A stretch of DNA of 64,000 nt, from assembly GCA_002747175.1 (NCBI GenBank), contig PDTK01000030.1:1-64000 (forward strand). The letters run 5' to 3'. This DNA is from Deltaproteobacteria bacterium. GTDB taxonomy: Bacteria; Desulfobacterota; Desulfobacteria; Desulfobacterales; Desulfosarcinaceae. Of this stretch, positions 42,549 through 55,001 are shown piece after piece. Position 1 is the first letter of the stretch; each line of letters starts with the position of its first letter. Under the pieces are notes generated by a model. It searched no databases and was not told the DNA's origin. It saw only the letters and a program-made list of their open reading frames with translations. The translations under genes and the position numbers were made by a program.

Positions 42549-44486
42549 ATGACCACTCATACCATCACATTTTTGCCCCACAACCGTGAAGTCAACGTCC
42601 AGGCCGGCGACAACCTGATCCGGGCCGCCATGGATGCCGGTGTACACATCAATGCCTCGTGCGGCGGTGAAGGGGTATGCGGAAAATGCCGGATCGTCGT
42701 GGAACAGGGCACCGTTGACGGCGGCCTGAGCGAGCAGATCAGTCCCGAGGACCGCGAAAAAGGCGTCCGACTGGCCTGCCGGGCCACCGTCACCGGCGCC
42801 GCCACCATCCGGGTGCCCGTGGAATCGGCCATCGACGCCAGCGTGCTCAACAAAAAACATGTCCCCCGGCGCACGGCCCGCATCGTACACCGGGATCTCA
42901 ACGACCTCAAGGAAGAGGGGCTGTTCCTGCCGCCGGTGGAAAAGATTTACATCGAACTGCCCGAACCCGACAATCAGGACCATCTGCCCGACGTCACCCG
43001 CCTGGTCAGCCATCTCAAGCTCAACCATGACGAGCATCGCCTGACCGTCAGCCTGCCGGTCATGCGCAAAATTCCCGATGTGCTGCGCGAAGACGGATTC
43101 AAGGTCACCGCCACCCTGACCCGACCGGTGATGGACGGCGGCAAGACCGAAATCGTCAACATTCAGCCCGGCGACACCACCGAGCGCATCTACGCCATTG
43201 CCATGGATATCGGCACCACCACCATTTACGGCCAGCTGATCGATCTGAAAAACGGTGAAGTATTGGCCGAAAAGGGCGATTTCAACGGCCAGATCAGCTA
43301 CGGTGAAGACGTCATCAGCCGCATCGTGCTGGCCGAAAAGGGTGACGGACTGGAAAGATTGCACCAGGTTGTGGCCGCCACCATCAACACCATTGTGGAA
43401 AAGATCGTACGCCGCGCCAAGGTGGATCCCCAAGACATCGCCGCCATTACCCTGGCCGGCAACACCACCATGACCCAGCTTTTGCTCAAAATCAATCCGC
43501 GCTACATCCGCCGTGCACCCTATGTGCCGGCCTCCACCTTGTTCCCGCCCATCCGTGCCACGGACCTGGGGCTGGACCTGGGCGATCACGTCAGGGCCCT
43601 GGTCTACCCGGCGGTATCCAGCTATGTGGGTGGCGATATCGTGGCCGGCGTAATGGGTTCGGGCATGTATCTGGACAACCGCCTGACTCTGTTCATGGAC
43701 ATCGGCACCAACGCCGAAATCGTCATCGGCAACCGCGACTGGCTGGCCTGCGCGGCTTGCAGCGCCGGGCCGGCTTTCGAAGGCGGGGGCATCAAATTCG
43801 GCATGCGGGCGGCCAGGGGAGCCATCGAGGATTTTTCTTTGGATCCGGCCACCTGGGAGCCGATGCTCATGACCATCGGCAACGTGCGGCCCAAGGGCAT
43901 CTGCGGATCGGGCCTGATCATCATGTGCGCGGTCATGTTCGAGATGGGGTTGATCAACAACCTGGGGAAATTCAACCGCGACCTGGACACGGACCGCATC
44001 CGTGAAGACGAAGGGGTCTACGAATACGTACTGGCCCGGGCCGACGAAACCCAGATCGACCGGGACATCACCCTGACCGAAATCGACATCGAGAACCTGA
44101 TCCGCGCCAAAGGGGCCATCTACAGCGGCTGCATGACCCTGCTCACCGAGGTGGGCATGGGCATGGACGACATCGAACACATCATCCTGGCTGGCGGATT
44201 CGGCAGTTTTGTAGACCTGGAAAAAGCCATGACCATCGGTCTGTTGCCGGAGATCGACCCGGACAAGGTGACCTTTATCGGCAACAGTTCCCTGATGGGT
44301 GCCAAGATGAGCAGCCTGACCAATCGCATCCGCCGGGACGTGGTGGAGGTGACCCGCAACATGACCAATTTCGAGTTGTCGGAAACCCCGTCCTACATGG
44401 ACAACTATGTGGCGGCCCTGTTTCTGCCCCATACGGATATCAACCAGTTTCCGCGGCTTAAACAGCGATTGGCGCAACGGCCATAG
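42549..44486 (+). CDS. RACo-like corrinoid activation protein (ferredoxin + ASKHA ATPase)
   Basis: 645 aa. The N-terminal plant-type [2Fe-2S] domain has cysteines 38, 44, 47 and 77 (NASCGGEGVCGKCRIV; VRLACRA). A linker follows, then an ASKHA (actin-like) ATPase of the DUF4445 type (AMDIGTTTIYGQLID, TLAGNTTMTQ, FMDIGTNAEIVIGN, ILAGGFGSFVDLEKA). The family reactivates oxidised corrinoid (Co(II) to Co(I)) in methyltransferases such as the CO dehydrogenase/acetyl-CoA synthase corrinoid protein, using ATP. It lies downstream of the cobalamin riboswitch. A 706-codon frame on the other strand is a shadow. The substrate corrinoid protein is not in the window. Confidence 0.93.
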   Translation: MTTHTITFLPHNREVNVQAGDNLIRAAMDAGVHINASCGGEGVCGKCRIVVEQGTVDGGLSEQISPEDREKGVRLACRATVTGAATIRVPVESAIDASVLNKKHVPRRTARIVHRDLNDLKEEGLFLPPVEKIYIELPEPDNQDHLPDVTRLVSHLKLNHDEHRLTVSLPVMRKIPDVLREDGFKVTATLTRPVMDGGKTEIVNIQPGDTTERIYAIAMDIGTTTIYGQLIDLKNGEVLAEKGDFNGQISYGEDVISRIVLAEKGDGLERLHQVVAATINTIVEKIVRRAKVDPQDIAAITLAGNTTMTQLLLKINPRYIRRAPYVPASTLFPPIRATDLGLDLGDHVRALVYPAVSSYVGGDIVAGVMGSGMYLDNRLTLFMDIGTNAEIVIGNRDWLACAACSAGPAFEGGGIKFGMRAARGAIEDFSLDPATWEPMLMTIGNVRPKGICGSGLIIMCAVMFEMGLINNLGKFNRDLDTDRIREDEGVYEYVLARADETQIDRDITLTEIDIENLIRAKGAIYSGCMTLLTEVGMGMDDIEHIILAGGFGSFVDLEKAMTIGLLPEIDPDKVTFIGNSSLMGAKMSSLTNRIRRDVVEVTRNMTNFELSETPSYMDNYVAALFLPHTDINQFPRLKQRLAQRP

Positions 44487-44512
44487 CACATACACCGCGG
44501 GGTGAGCATCCG

Positions 44513-44539
44513 GATAAGCGGCGCTTCGCGCCGCTTATC
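44513..44539. terminator. Perfect hairpin between convergent genes
   Basis: GATAAGCGGCGC and GCGCCGCTTATC (12-bp perfect stem, TTC loop) sit between the stop codons of the RACo-like gene and the BtuF-CbiZ gene. There is no T run, so it may act as a structural rather than classic intrinsic terminator for both. Confidence 0.55.
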
Positions 44540-44607
44540 AACTCCATGACATCGATAATGACCACCTCCGACCCGGCCACAAAACGCCGGGCTTCCCGGT
44601 AATGCTT

Positions 44608-46626
44608 TTATTGAGCCGAAGCCGCTGAATCCATACGCGCTGCCGCACCGTTGAGCAGGGCATCGAAGGCCATCTTCAACACCGGTGGCAGGGTTCGGGA
44701 ATAGGAAAAATCCACTGGTGAGGTAATCGGTCCGCCGGCAATATCCGCGGCGGTCCGGTCGCACCACATGGAAAACCCGGTAAGATCGGAGACCAGACCG
44801 CGCTCGTAGCCATCGCTGATGGCCAGGGCCGCTTCGACAAATCCCGCCCGGGCGGGGTCCATGAGCAGGGGCTCCAAGGCCCGGGTCAATTGGCTGCCGG
44901 CGAGCCCGCAGGTGCAGTCTCCCACCAGGCCCAAAAGGCTGATCTTGCGATCTTTGAGGCGGTGCATGAGGTGGCGTTTGCTCACAATACCGTTCTGTTT
45001 GAAGATCGCATCCTGAACACCGGCATAGACGGCCCTGGCGATCAGTTCACCCATCTTGGAATGGCCGCCGGCGTTGTCGATGGACGTGCCGGTGCCCTGC
45101 ACCACGATGATATTGTCCGTTCCGGTGCCCGTGGCCGGGTTGCGCACGGCCGTATAGCTGGAACGGATGTCCAGATCCTGCAGGGCCGCGGTCTTGGCCT
45201 CGGTGGCCGAAATGATGGCCCGGTTCATGGCCCGCGGAGAGAGCCGCATGTTGGCCAGGATGATGATGTTAATGGTGCCCGGCTCGTACCAGGCGCCGAC
45301 ATCTTCTGCCATGCGCACGGCATTGGAGCGCACGCCGGCGGTGACCAGGGCATAGACCGACATCTGTTTGAAGTGCTGCCGCTGGACGGACAGATTGTCC
45401 ATATTGGCTCCGGTAAACAGCAGACTGGTGTCCACCGGGTCCCGACCGATGGATTCCATGAGCTGACGGCGGGAAGTGTCCAGACCGATGTGGTAATACA
45501 GCCCCCACACCTGGGGCGGTGAATAGCTGTTGCCCACGTGGTTGATCTTCTCGCGAAATCCCTCCAGGGTGGAGGAAACGGCCATGGGCCGTTTCAGATG
45601 GATCAGCAAGGTCTTGTGGATGTAATCGTTGACGACGCTCTCCACGATTTCTGAGCTCTTCACGTAGTCCAGATCCAGGGGCACGGGCCGCGAAGCCGTG
45701 CGCCCGGAGGATCGCACCGTCGGCAAATCAACGAATTGCTCACCGTAAAGGTTAGCCGCCAGACAACTGACGAAATAGCCGCTGCGGCTGGCCAGGCGGC
45801 AGGTCAGGTCACAGGGGAAGTAGCGGATCCGGCCGTTTTTGACCGCATCCACCTCCCGCCATCCAGGCCGGTCCAGCAGTTTCATGGCAGCCCGGCGGTC
45901 ATCGCCGCAACCGTACAGCACCTGGGGGTTGAAGGCCTGCCATTCTTCCAGGGTCACCGATACGTTATTGCCCGCTTTGCCCAGTTTCGGAGCAATGCCG
46001 CCGGCCCGCCGGATCATCTCGTTCTGAAAGCTGTCGTCACCGGGGGTCATCACCTTGTCGCGCCCCATCAGACGCATGACCCGCAGGCGCTGACCTGAAG
46101 GAATGCCGGCGACCTTTTGGGCCGTATGATCCAGGTCCGCCCGGATGTCGCGAATCAGTTTTTCCGCCGCAGGCTCCTTTGCGAACAATTTGCCCAGCAA
46201 ACGGATGGTCTTGTACAGGTCGTCGAATGTGGACAGGGGCAAGCGGATCAGATGCATGCCCTCGTTTCCGCCCAAGGCGTCCACCACCGGCTGGTGGAGA
46301 TCCTCCAGGAACACCACCTCGGGGTTCAGGCCTGCAATACGCTCCACCGACGGGGCAAAGTAACCGCCGATCACGGGTTTGAATGCGGCCCTGGATGGAT
46401 AGACATCGTGGTAAGTGACACCGGCCAGTGCACCGTCGGCGCCGATGCGGCAGATGATTTCGGTCACCGAGGGAACAATGGAGACTACCCGCTGGGGAAT
46501 TTGATGAAAGGTCACCTGCTGTCCGGTAACATCCTGGACGTTTACGGTCATATCGGCCGCAACGGGCAGCGAGGAGAGACAAAGCAGCAGCAAAAGGGCG
46601 ACAAGTCGTTTGGATAATGATCTCAT
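44608..46626 (-). CDS. Exported fusion of BtuF-like corrinoid-binding and CbiZ amidohydrolase domains
   Basis: 672 aa. A signal peptide (about residues 1-24, LLLLLCLSSLPVAA) is followed by a periplasmic BtuF-like binding domain (about 45-290; RVVSIVPSVTEIICRIG, LNPEVVFLEDL). Next comes a CbiZ domain (about 345-545; TAGVRSNAVRM, NIIILANMRLSPRAMNR, ATGTGTDNIIVVQGTG, GGHSKMGELIARAVY), the adenosylcobinamide amidohydrolase used in salvage. The last 120 residues have cysteine pairs (GDCTCGLAG). A signal peptide ahead of CbiZ would place hydrolysis in the periplasm. No BtuC/BtuD permease gene is in the window. Convergent with the RACo-like gene. A strong family call; the location of catalysis is inference. 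Confidence 0.88.
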   Translation of the reverse strand: MRSLSKRLVALLLLLCLSSLPVAADMTVNVQDVTGQQVTFHQIPQRVVSIVPSVTEIICRIGADGALAGVTYHDVYPSRAAFKPVIGGYFAPSVERIAGLNPEVVFLEDLHQPVVDALGGNEGMHLIRLPLSTFDDLYKTIRLLGKLFAKEPAAEKLIRDIRADLDHTAQKVAGIPSGQRLRVMRLMGRDKVMTPGDDSFQNEMIRRAGGIAPKLGKAGNNVSVTLEEWQAFNPQVLYGCGDDRRAAMKLLDRPGWREVDAVKNGRIRYFPCDLTCRLASRSGYFVSCLAANLYGEQFVDLPTVRSSGRTASRPVPLDLDYVKSSEIVESVVNDYIHKTLLIHLKRPMAVSSTLEGFREKINHVGNSYSPPQVWGLYYHIGLDTSRRQLMESIGRDPVDTSLLFTGANMDNLSVQRQHFKQMSVYALVTAGVRSNAVRMAEDVGAWYEPGTINIIILANMRLSPRAMNRAIISATEAKTAALQDLDIRSSYTAVRNPATGTGTDNIIVVQGTGTSIDNAGGHSKMGELIARAVYAGVQDAIFKQNGIVSKRHLMHRLKDRKISLLGLVGDCTCGLAGSQLTRALEPLLMDPARAGFVEAALAISDGYERGLVSDLTGFSMWCDRTAADIAGGPITSPVDFSYSRTLPPVLKMAFDALLNGAAARMDSAASAQ

Positions 46627-46668
46627 GGGGGCGTCTTTTCTTTGTTATTCAACATTGGATACAAGAGA

Positions 46669-46766
46669 CCCCAGCGTTGCAAAAGCCGGGGAAAGTCAGA
46701 GCCAAGGCGCCAGGGGTGAAGCCGTAGCACTTTACTGCGATCCCTAGACATACAGAGAAAATCGCG
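46669..46766 (+). repeat. Family A repeat, copy 2
   Basis: Begins CCCCAGCGTTGCAAAAGCC and contains GCCAGGGGTGAAGCCGTAGC. The right arm is truncated compared with the copies at 58945 and 63805. It sits 23 bases past the stop of the gene at 46789. Confidence 0.8.
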
Positions 46767-46788
46767 CATCGTGCATATTTGTTCAAAA

Positions 46789-47331
46789 TTAATCCGCCAC
46801 GATATACCTTAATAGTTTAAAGATGATAGGGATAGAACCATAAACCCGGTCGGGTGAATCATCGATTCGTTCTTCAGGATATCTATAAAAATGAATATTG
46901 TTAATTTTAGGCCACCAGCCCTGTACATCAATTGTTATTCCATCGCCAACGGTCGGATTGGCATGATTTGCATCAATATATACAAAGCGCGTAGGATGCA
47001 CAAAACAGTCGTTAATTTCGTCGTTGATAAAGAAAAACCATGTGTCCCTGTCAATGGTGCGCGCAGCACCAGAAAAATTCTTTGAATCACCAATAGCCGG
47101 GGCGACGATATCACCGGTAACCAACATATTTTGCGGCCCGAAAGCCATCAGAACGTCTTTGTTCGGATCCCCTTTGATTACCTGGTCAATTAAGATTTGA
47201 ATTGCATCTTCTCTACTATTGTAAGCAGAGACATCGTTTGCTGAAATCAATACTGCGATAGTTGCAAGAAAAATAATCGATATCCCTGTTCTCAACGAGG
47301 TTTTTAACAAGCCAATGGTTATAGATATCAT
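46789..47331 (-). CDS. Secreted protein of unknown function
   Basis: About 180 aa. Starting at ATG 47331 (preceded six bases away by GGGAGGAAT, better than 47358), it begins with a long hydrophobic segment (IIFLATIAVLISANDVSA) consistent with a signal peptide cut after VSA. The mature part is acidic and includes TWFFFINDEINDCF and VQGWWPKINNIHFYR. I do not recognise a family. No neighbours share an obvious role. Confidence 0.6.
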   Translation of the reverse strand: MISITIGLLKTSLRTGISIIFLATIAVLISANDVSAYNSREDAIQILIDQVIKGDPNKDVLMAFGPQNMLVTGDIVAPAIGDSKNFSGAARTIDRDTWFFFINDEINDCFVHPTRFVYIDANHANPTVGDGITIDVQGWWPKINNIHFYRYPEERIDDSPDRVYGSIPIIFKLLRYIVAD

Positions 47332-47541
47332 CAGTAATTCCTCCCACCATGCAGTCATAAGTTGATCGCAATAGTATATCTCACTCCTTCACCTCCATTA
47401 TTGATTTTATTACCTCCCCAAAACTAGGAGGACCCCGTAGACCCAATCGGGTGAAATCAAAAAAACAAGAAAATGGGGAGACATGGGTTGCGGGTTTCCG
47501 GCCTCAGGAAACTTCAGTAACCAACCATCAATAAACAAATC

Positions 47542-48738
47542 TCAAACGTCCGTCAACGCATCCACCCCGGGCAGCACTTTTCCCTCCAGAAATTCCAGAG
47601 ACGCCCCGCCGCCCGTGGAAATATGGGTCATCTGCCCGGCCAGGCCGGCTTTTTCCACGGCAGCGGCCGAATCGCCCCCACCGACGACCGAAATCGCTCC
47701 TTGTTCGGTAACCTGGGCCATGGCCCGGGCCACGGCATAGGTCCCTTTGGCCGTGGCGTCGATCTCGAAAACGCCCATGGGACCGTTCCAGACAATGGTC
47801 CGGGCATCGGCGACAAGACTTTCGAAGCGGGATATGGAAGCGGGGCCGATGTCCAGCCCGCTGCTATGGGCAGGAATCGCGTCCACCTGCACGGCAGCCA
47901 GTTCCCCGACGGTCCGGGAGGCAAAATCGAAATGGTCCGAACACATACAATCCACCGGGAGAACCAGCTTTTCTTCTCCTTTGGCCAGCAAGGATCGGGC
48001 CATTTCCAGCCTGTCCGGTTCCACCAGAGAGTTGCCAATTTCGCATCCCTGGGCCTTTAAAAACGTATAGGCCATCCCTCCGCCGATAATCAACCGGTCC
48101 ACCTTGGGCAGCAGGTTGTCGATCACATCGATCTTGCCCGATATCTTCGCCCCGCCGAGAATGGCGACAAAGGGCCGCGCCGGTGTATCCAGCGCATCTC
48201 CCAGATAGGCGATTTCCTTTTCGATGAGAAATCCCATGGCACACCGGGAGACAAAACGGGTGACGCCGGTCGTAGAAGCATGGGCGCGATGGGCGGTGCC
48301 GAAGGCGTCGTTGACATACACATCGGCCAGTTCGGCCAATGCACGGGAAAAGGCTTCGTCGTTGTCTGTTTCGGCCTGGTGGAAGCGCAGATTTTCCAGC
48401 AGCAGCACCTGCCCTGCCCCCACGTCACACACCGCCGCGGCGGCCTCGGGGCCGACACAGTCCCGGGCAAAGGCCACCGGCTGGTCCAACAAGGCGGCCA
48501 GGGCATCGGCACACGGCTTTAAAGAAAGCGCCTCTACACGCTTTCCTTTGGGTCGTCCCAGATGTGACATGAGGATCACACGCCCTCCATGCTCCAGAAG
48601 ATAGCAGATCGTCGGCAAGGCAGCCCTCAGACGTTTGTCATTGGCCACCCGCCCCCCTTCCAGGGGAACATTGAAATCCACCCGCATCAGCACCCGGCGG
48701 TCACGGACATCAAGATCGGCAACTGTGAGTTTGGCCAT
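47542..48738 (-). CDS. pgk: Phosphoglycerate kinase
   Basis: 398 aa, usual length. The reaction is 1,3-bisphosphoglycerate plus ADP to 3-phosphoglycerate plus ATP in glycolysis and gluconeogenesis. Signature regions are [43 protein letters not shown] and [15 protein letters not shown] in the nucleotide-binding domain. The start at 48738 is followed by [11 protein letters not shown]. It stands alone, about 190 bases from the next gene upstream. Confidence 0.98.
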   Translation of the reverse strand: MAKLTVADLDVRDRRVLMRVDFNVPLEGGRVANDKRLRAALPTICYLLEHGGRVILMSHLGRPKGKRVEALSLKPCADALAALLDQPVAFARDCVGPEAAAAVCDVGAGQVLLLENLRFHQAETDNDEAFSRALAELADVYVNDAFGTAHRAHASTTGVTRFVSRCAMGFLIEKEIAYLGDALDTPARPFVAILGGAKISGKIDVIDNLLPKVDRLIIGGGMAYTFLKAQGCEIGNSLVEPDRLEMARSLLAKGEEKLVLPVDCMCSDHFDFASRTVGELAAVQVDAIPAHSSGLDIGPASISRFESLVADARTIVWNGPMGVFEIDATAKGTYAVARAMAQVTEQGAISVVGGGDSAAAVEKAGLAGQMTHISTGGGASLEFLEGKVLPGVDALTDV

Positions 48739-48926
48739 GATATGCTCCTTTGCAAAAAATCACCGACCACCACCAGATGGTCTGATGAAGTCCCCTTTCA
48801 AGGGGCGAATGATTGGACCTGTGAACGTCGAATGTCCAATGTCGCATCGGACCGATCCGAACCATATTGGATCGGCCGGGCAGAGTCCGCAGTTTTAATT
48901 TTTATGCGTTCATCGATTTTCGGCGA

Positions 48927-49196
48927 TTACGATTTTTGCCGTTTACGTTGGCTGAGCGTTTTTTTCCTGGACCAGCGTTCCAGAAACCCCACCACACCGG
49001 AACTGTATGCCCGATCCACCAGCTCCTCATGAACGGTGATTCCTGCCTTTGTGGTCATGGCATTTCTGAGGCACTCGGTCTTGTATCGGCAGATCATGCA
49101 TGCCTCGGGCGTGTGCCGCAAGTCATCGTCCCCCATGGGGAACACCGTCTCCAGGTCTCCGAAACAAGGCAGGCGTTTTTCTTGATTCACGGTCAT
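48927..49196 (-). CDS. Small four-cysteine protein resembling WhiB-like regulators
   Basis: About 89 aa. Cysteines 11, 33, 36 and 42 follow the C-xn-C-x2-C-x5-C spacing of the WhiB-like [4Fe-4S] proteins. Around them, LPCFGDLETVFPMGDDD resembles the WhiB C..D....FFP.G lead, and EACMICRYKTECLRNAM resembles the ..C..CP....CL..A segment. Later come a GVVG turn (instead of GVWGG) and a basic tail (RKKTLSQRKRQKS) as in DNA-binding Wbl proteins. Wbl proteins are normally confined to Actinobacteria and their phages. An upstream start (49271) overlaps radC. ATG 49196 is chosen for its cysteine-free lead, but the ribosome binding site is weak. It lies 22 bases after radC. Homology is a hypothesis. Confidence 0.6.
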   Translation of the reverse strand: MTVNQEKRLPCFGDLETVFPMGDDDLRHTPEACMICRYKTECLRNAMTTKAGITVHEELVDRAYSSGVVGFLERWSRKKTLSQRKRQKS

Positions 49197-49218
49197 TATT
49201 ATAATTTCATTTCCATTT

Positions 49219-49944
49219 CTAAGCCTCGCCGGCGGCGGATTTGATCCTGTCCATGTGACCATGGTCGGCAAAACTGAAATAACCTTCGGAGCCGATGATC
49301 AGGTGTTCGTGAACGGCGATCCCCATCAATGCGCAGGCTTGAACCAGTTTGCGGGTAATGACCATATCGTCATTTGACGGTGCCGGATCACCAGACGGAT
49401 GGTTGTGGGCGAAGATCACGGCAGCGGCCGAGTGGTTCAACGCGGCCTTGACGACCTCACGGGGGTATACGGCGCTGCTGGTAACCGTTCCGGTGAACAG
49501 AATTTCGTCCGAAATCACCCGGTTCTTGGCGTCCAGATAGATGGCCAGGAAGCATTCCCGTTTTCTGTCACGGATCGAATGGTTGAGATAGTCAAAAAGC
49601 TCACCGGAGTTGGTCAGGGCCGTCTTACCGACAAGCTGTTGACGCAGGGTTCTGCGGGCCACCGCCGGCACCAGCTTCAACCCGAACAGATTGGTCGGCC
49701 CGATTCCCGGCACCTGACACAGCTCTGTCGGCGATGCGTCCAGTACTCCCGGCAGGGTTCTGAATCGGGCCAAAGCCGCTTTGGCAGCCTGCTTGCAGTC
49801 CTTGCGGGGCGTCGCCAGGGCCAACAGCATTTCGATGATTTCATAATCGTGGAAACCCTCGAGCCCGGCCTTGAGAAATCGATCCCGCAGCCGCTGCCGG
49901 TGGCCGGCACCTTTATGTTCTTTTTTGGGGGGGTCTTTTGTCAT
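49219..49944 (-). CDS. radC: RadC family protein (JAB1/MPN domain)
   Basis: 241 aa. A helix-hairpin-helix part comes first (LPGVLDASPTELCQVPGIGP), then a JAB/MPN metalloprotease-like domain with HNHPSGDPAPSNDD (the zinc H-x-H...D triad). The historical DNA-repair role is doubtful. Zn-dependent hydrolase activity is likely by family. Start at 49944, MTKDPPKKEH. In line with gpsA upstream, separated by 118 bases. Confidence 0.93.
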   Translation of the reverse strand: MTKDPPKKEHKGAGHRQRLRDRFLKAGLEGFHDYEIIEMLLALATPRKDCKQAAKAALARFRTLPGVLDASPTELCQVPGIGPTNLFGLKLVPAVARRTLRQQLVGKTALTNSGELFDYLNHSIRDRKRECFLAIYLDAKNRVISDEILFTGTVTSSAVYPREVVKAALNHSAAAVIFAHNHPSGDPAPSNDDMVITRKLVQACALMGIAVHEHLIIGSEGYFSFADHGHMDRIKSAAGEA

Positions 49945-50062
49945 GACGCAACCGAATTAGCGCCCATCCGGTTTGAGATTTTGAATCCGGATATTTATTT
50001 TTTGATCATTGGGATTTCACCACTTCACGCCTCAACACCCATCTCATCTGAACCGGGTCGGC

Positions 50063-51100
50063 TCATACCTGATCCAATTCAGCCTTCAAATCCCGGGTCA
50101 TCAATTGAAACAATGCCTTCTTGGGATCCAGATCATCGTAAAGCACATGGTAAATGGCGTGGGAGATGGGCATTTCCACCCCCAGCTTACGGGACAGATT
50201 GTAAACCGATTTGGCGGTCTTCACCCCTTCGGCCACCATGTGCATTTCGGCCAGCAGGTTGGAGAGTTTCCGTCCCTCGCCGATCCGTTTACCAATGGTA
50301 TGGTTGCGGCTCAGGTCACCGGTACAAGTCAGAATCAGGTCCCCGGATCCGGCCAACCCGGTGAAGGTTCGCGGCCGGGCCCCCATAGCCAGTCCTAAGC
50401 GACGAATCTCTACCAGCCCGCGGGTGATCAAGGCGGCACGGGTGTTGAGCCCCATGCCCAGACCGTCGATCACGCCGGCGGCGATGGCGATGACGTTCTT
50501 GACCGCTGCACCCAATTCGGCACCAACCACGTCATCGACGGTGTAAACCCTGAAATAGGAGGTCGCAAAAACCTGCTGAGCCATGCCGGCCGTTGTCTCA
50601 TCGACCGAAGCCACCGTTACCAGGGTGGCCATCTGTCTGGCCACTTCAGCGGCGAAGCTGGGGCCGGTGAGGACGGCCAGACGCTCGGGCCGCAACCCGG
50701 GAATCACCTCTTTCAACACACCCGACATGGTCAGATGGGTCTGGTTTTCGATCCCCTTGGAAGCACTCACCACAACGGTATCCGACCCAATGGCCTCGCC
50801 GCAGCGGGACATGGTCTGGCGGGTGACATGCGAAGGGGTTACCACCAGGACCAGATCCTTTTCCGACACCACCGACACCAGGTCTCCGGAAGGGTGCAGG
50901 TTTTCGGAAAGCGTCGTCCCCGGCAGGAAACGCCGGTTTTCCCGGTGTTCGATCATTTCTGCCAGCACCTCGGGTTCGTATACCCAATGCGCGACCGAAA
51001 AGCCCTTGACGGCCAGCAGATTTGCCAGGGCGGTACCCCAACTGCCGGCACCGACCACACCAATGGCCATGGTCTCAATATCCACTGTTGGTTTTGTCAT
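50063..51100 (-). CDS. gpsA: NAD(P)-dependent glycerol-3-phosphate dehydrogenase
   Basis: 345 aa. Makes sn-glycerol-3-phosphate for phospholipid synthesis. GVVGAGSWGTALANLLA binds NAD(P). VVSASKGIENQTHL, FAAEVARQM and NVIAIAAGVIDGLGMGLN include the catalytic lysine. AAGGAG lies seven bases before the chosen ATG at 51100. Nine bases after gyrA, so likely in the same operon. Confidence 0.97.
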   Translation of the reverse strand: MTKPTVDIETMAIGVVGAGSWGTALANLLAVKGFSVAHWVYEPEVLAEMIEHRENRRFLPGTTLSENLHPSGDLVSVVSEKDLVLVVTPSHVTRQTMSRCGEAIGSDTVVVSASKGIENQTHLTMSGVLKEVIPGLRPERLAVLTGPSFAAEVARQMATLVTVASVDETTAGMAQQVFATSYFRVYTVDDVVGAELGAAVKNVIAIAAGVIDGLGMGLNTRAALITRGLVEIRRLGLAMGARPRTFTGLAGSGDLILTCTGDLSRNHTIGKRIGEGRKLSNLLAEMHMVAEGVKTAKSVYNLSRKLGVEMPISHAIYHVLYDDLDPKKALFQLMTRDLKAELDQV

Positions 51101-51109
51101 GCCGACTCC

Positions 51110-53614
<2,505 letters not shown>

Positions 53615-53663
53615 GGACGCTCCTGCACCGGGTGAAAAACGGATCACCCGGGCGGCCGTCCGC

Positions 53664-54746
53664 TCAGGGTTGGGAGTATTCGATCAATTTCTGGTAATTG
53701 GCATGGTAAATATCGGTTAACGTGAGAAAGGCGGTGGCGATCAGCGGGCCGTAAATGATCCCGAGAATGCCGAACAGTTTGAGACCGCCGATGATGGCCA
53801 GAAACACCATCAGGGTATGCATCTGCACACGCTTTCCCACCACTTTGGGTTTCAGCAGGTATTCCACGCCACCGGACAAGAGGATGTAAAAAATCAAACA
53901 GAACAGGCCGGCGGCAACGCGCCCCGTGAGTATCAAAAACATCACCGCAGGAAAAAAAACCGCCCCGATTCCGATAATGGGCAAAAAGGCCAGGATGGAC
54001 ATGATGAACCCCCACAAGAAAGCCGACGGCAGGCCCAGCAGCCAGAATGCCATTCCACCGGCAAATCCCTGGATGGCCCCGCACACGCCATTACCGATCA
54101 GGATGGCCCCGGCCATATCGCTGAACTTATTGATGAGTTGTGCATCCTGGGACTCGGGCAATGGCGACAAATCCATCAGAAAGCGGAGCAGTCTCGAGCC
54201 ATCGATCAAGAGGAAGTAGATCACCAGGAGCATCAGAAAAAAATTGACCACAAAGGACAAGGTATTGGAAGCGATGGCCCGGGCCTGATCGTAAAGAAAG
54301 ATCCCCACGGCCCGGCCGATACCGGAAATGGTATTGTTCAGCTCTTCACCGGTAATGGTGAAATCGAAATTGGCCAGCAACGGATTGATACGTTCCAAAA
54401 GCGCACTGTTGGTAAAATGGGTGTTGATGAAATGGCCCAAATCCGGACTCCTGGCCAACTGGACCAGCTCATAAGCCTCCTGGGCCAGTACACCGACAAA
54501 AAAAACAACCGGTACGAATAGAACCACGAACACCAGCAGACAGGTGAGAAACGATGCAAATCCGACGGATATCTGTCCATGGGAGGCGATCAGCCGAAAG
54601 ACCGGAAAAAAGGCACCGGTAACGACCGCCCCTAAAACGATGATCGACAAAAACGGGGACAACAGCCACCCCATCAAAGAAATGGAGAGGAGAAAGCAAC
54701 CTAGAAAAAACCACAGGATCATATTTTGGGAGGTTCGCCCCTCCAT
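53664..54746 (-). CDS. AI-2E family transporter
   Basis: About 360 aa membrane protein of the AI-2E (UPF0118) family, whose proposed roles include autoinducer-2 export or ion antiport. Seven or eight membrane segments fill most of the chain, and the C-terminal family region is visible ([51 protein letters not shown]). ATG 54746 follows GGAGGG; a TTG 18 bases upstream is an alternative. In line with gyrA, 49 bases away. Confidence 0.9.
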   Translation of the reverse strand: MEGRTSQNMILWFFLGCFLLSISLMGWLLSPFLSIIVLGAVVTGAFFPVFRLIASHGQISVGFASFLTCLLVFVVLFVPVVFFVGVLAQEAYELVQLARSPDLGHFINTHFTNSALLERINPLLANFDFTITGEELNNTISGIGRAVGIFLYDQARAIASNTLSFVVNFFLMLLVIYFLLIDGSRLLRFLMDLSPLPESQDAQLINKFSDMAGAILIGNGVCGAIQGFAGGMAFWLLGLPSAFLWGFIMSILAFLPIIGIGAVFFPAVMFLILTGRVAAGLFCLIFYILLSGGVEYLLKPKVVGKRVQMHTLMVFLAIIGGLKLFGILGIIYGPLIATAFLTLTDIYHANYQKLIEYSQP

Positions 54747-55001
54747 GGTTCCCTCCGGAATCAACGATCAATCAAGTCATCCATGGCAAGTCATCCATGG
54801 GCTTCGCCTTTCCGACGATTGCCACAAACGATGGATGGCGGACTGTTCGCCAATGAAGATCAGACATCCGGTACTCATAACGCAATCTGCGCAAACGCCT
54901 GAATTATTGTAAAGATAGGCATTTGCGCAGAATAAATGTCGAACGCGCCAAACTCGCGTGGTCAGCCCTCAGCCGGAAACGACACAGAAAAATGAAGCGA
55001 A

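Noticed and set aside
42375..44495. 706-codon minus-strand open frame
   Set aside because: It is antisense to the RACo-like gene. Its protein is rich in G, H, D and Q without family motifs, and the plus-strand gene has clear 2Fe-2S and ASKHA motifs.
54773..54800. Two tandem copies of CAAGTCATCCATGG
   Set aside because: A plain 14-bp duplication in noncoding sequence upstream of the AI-2E gene. Two units only, no array.
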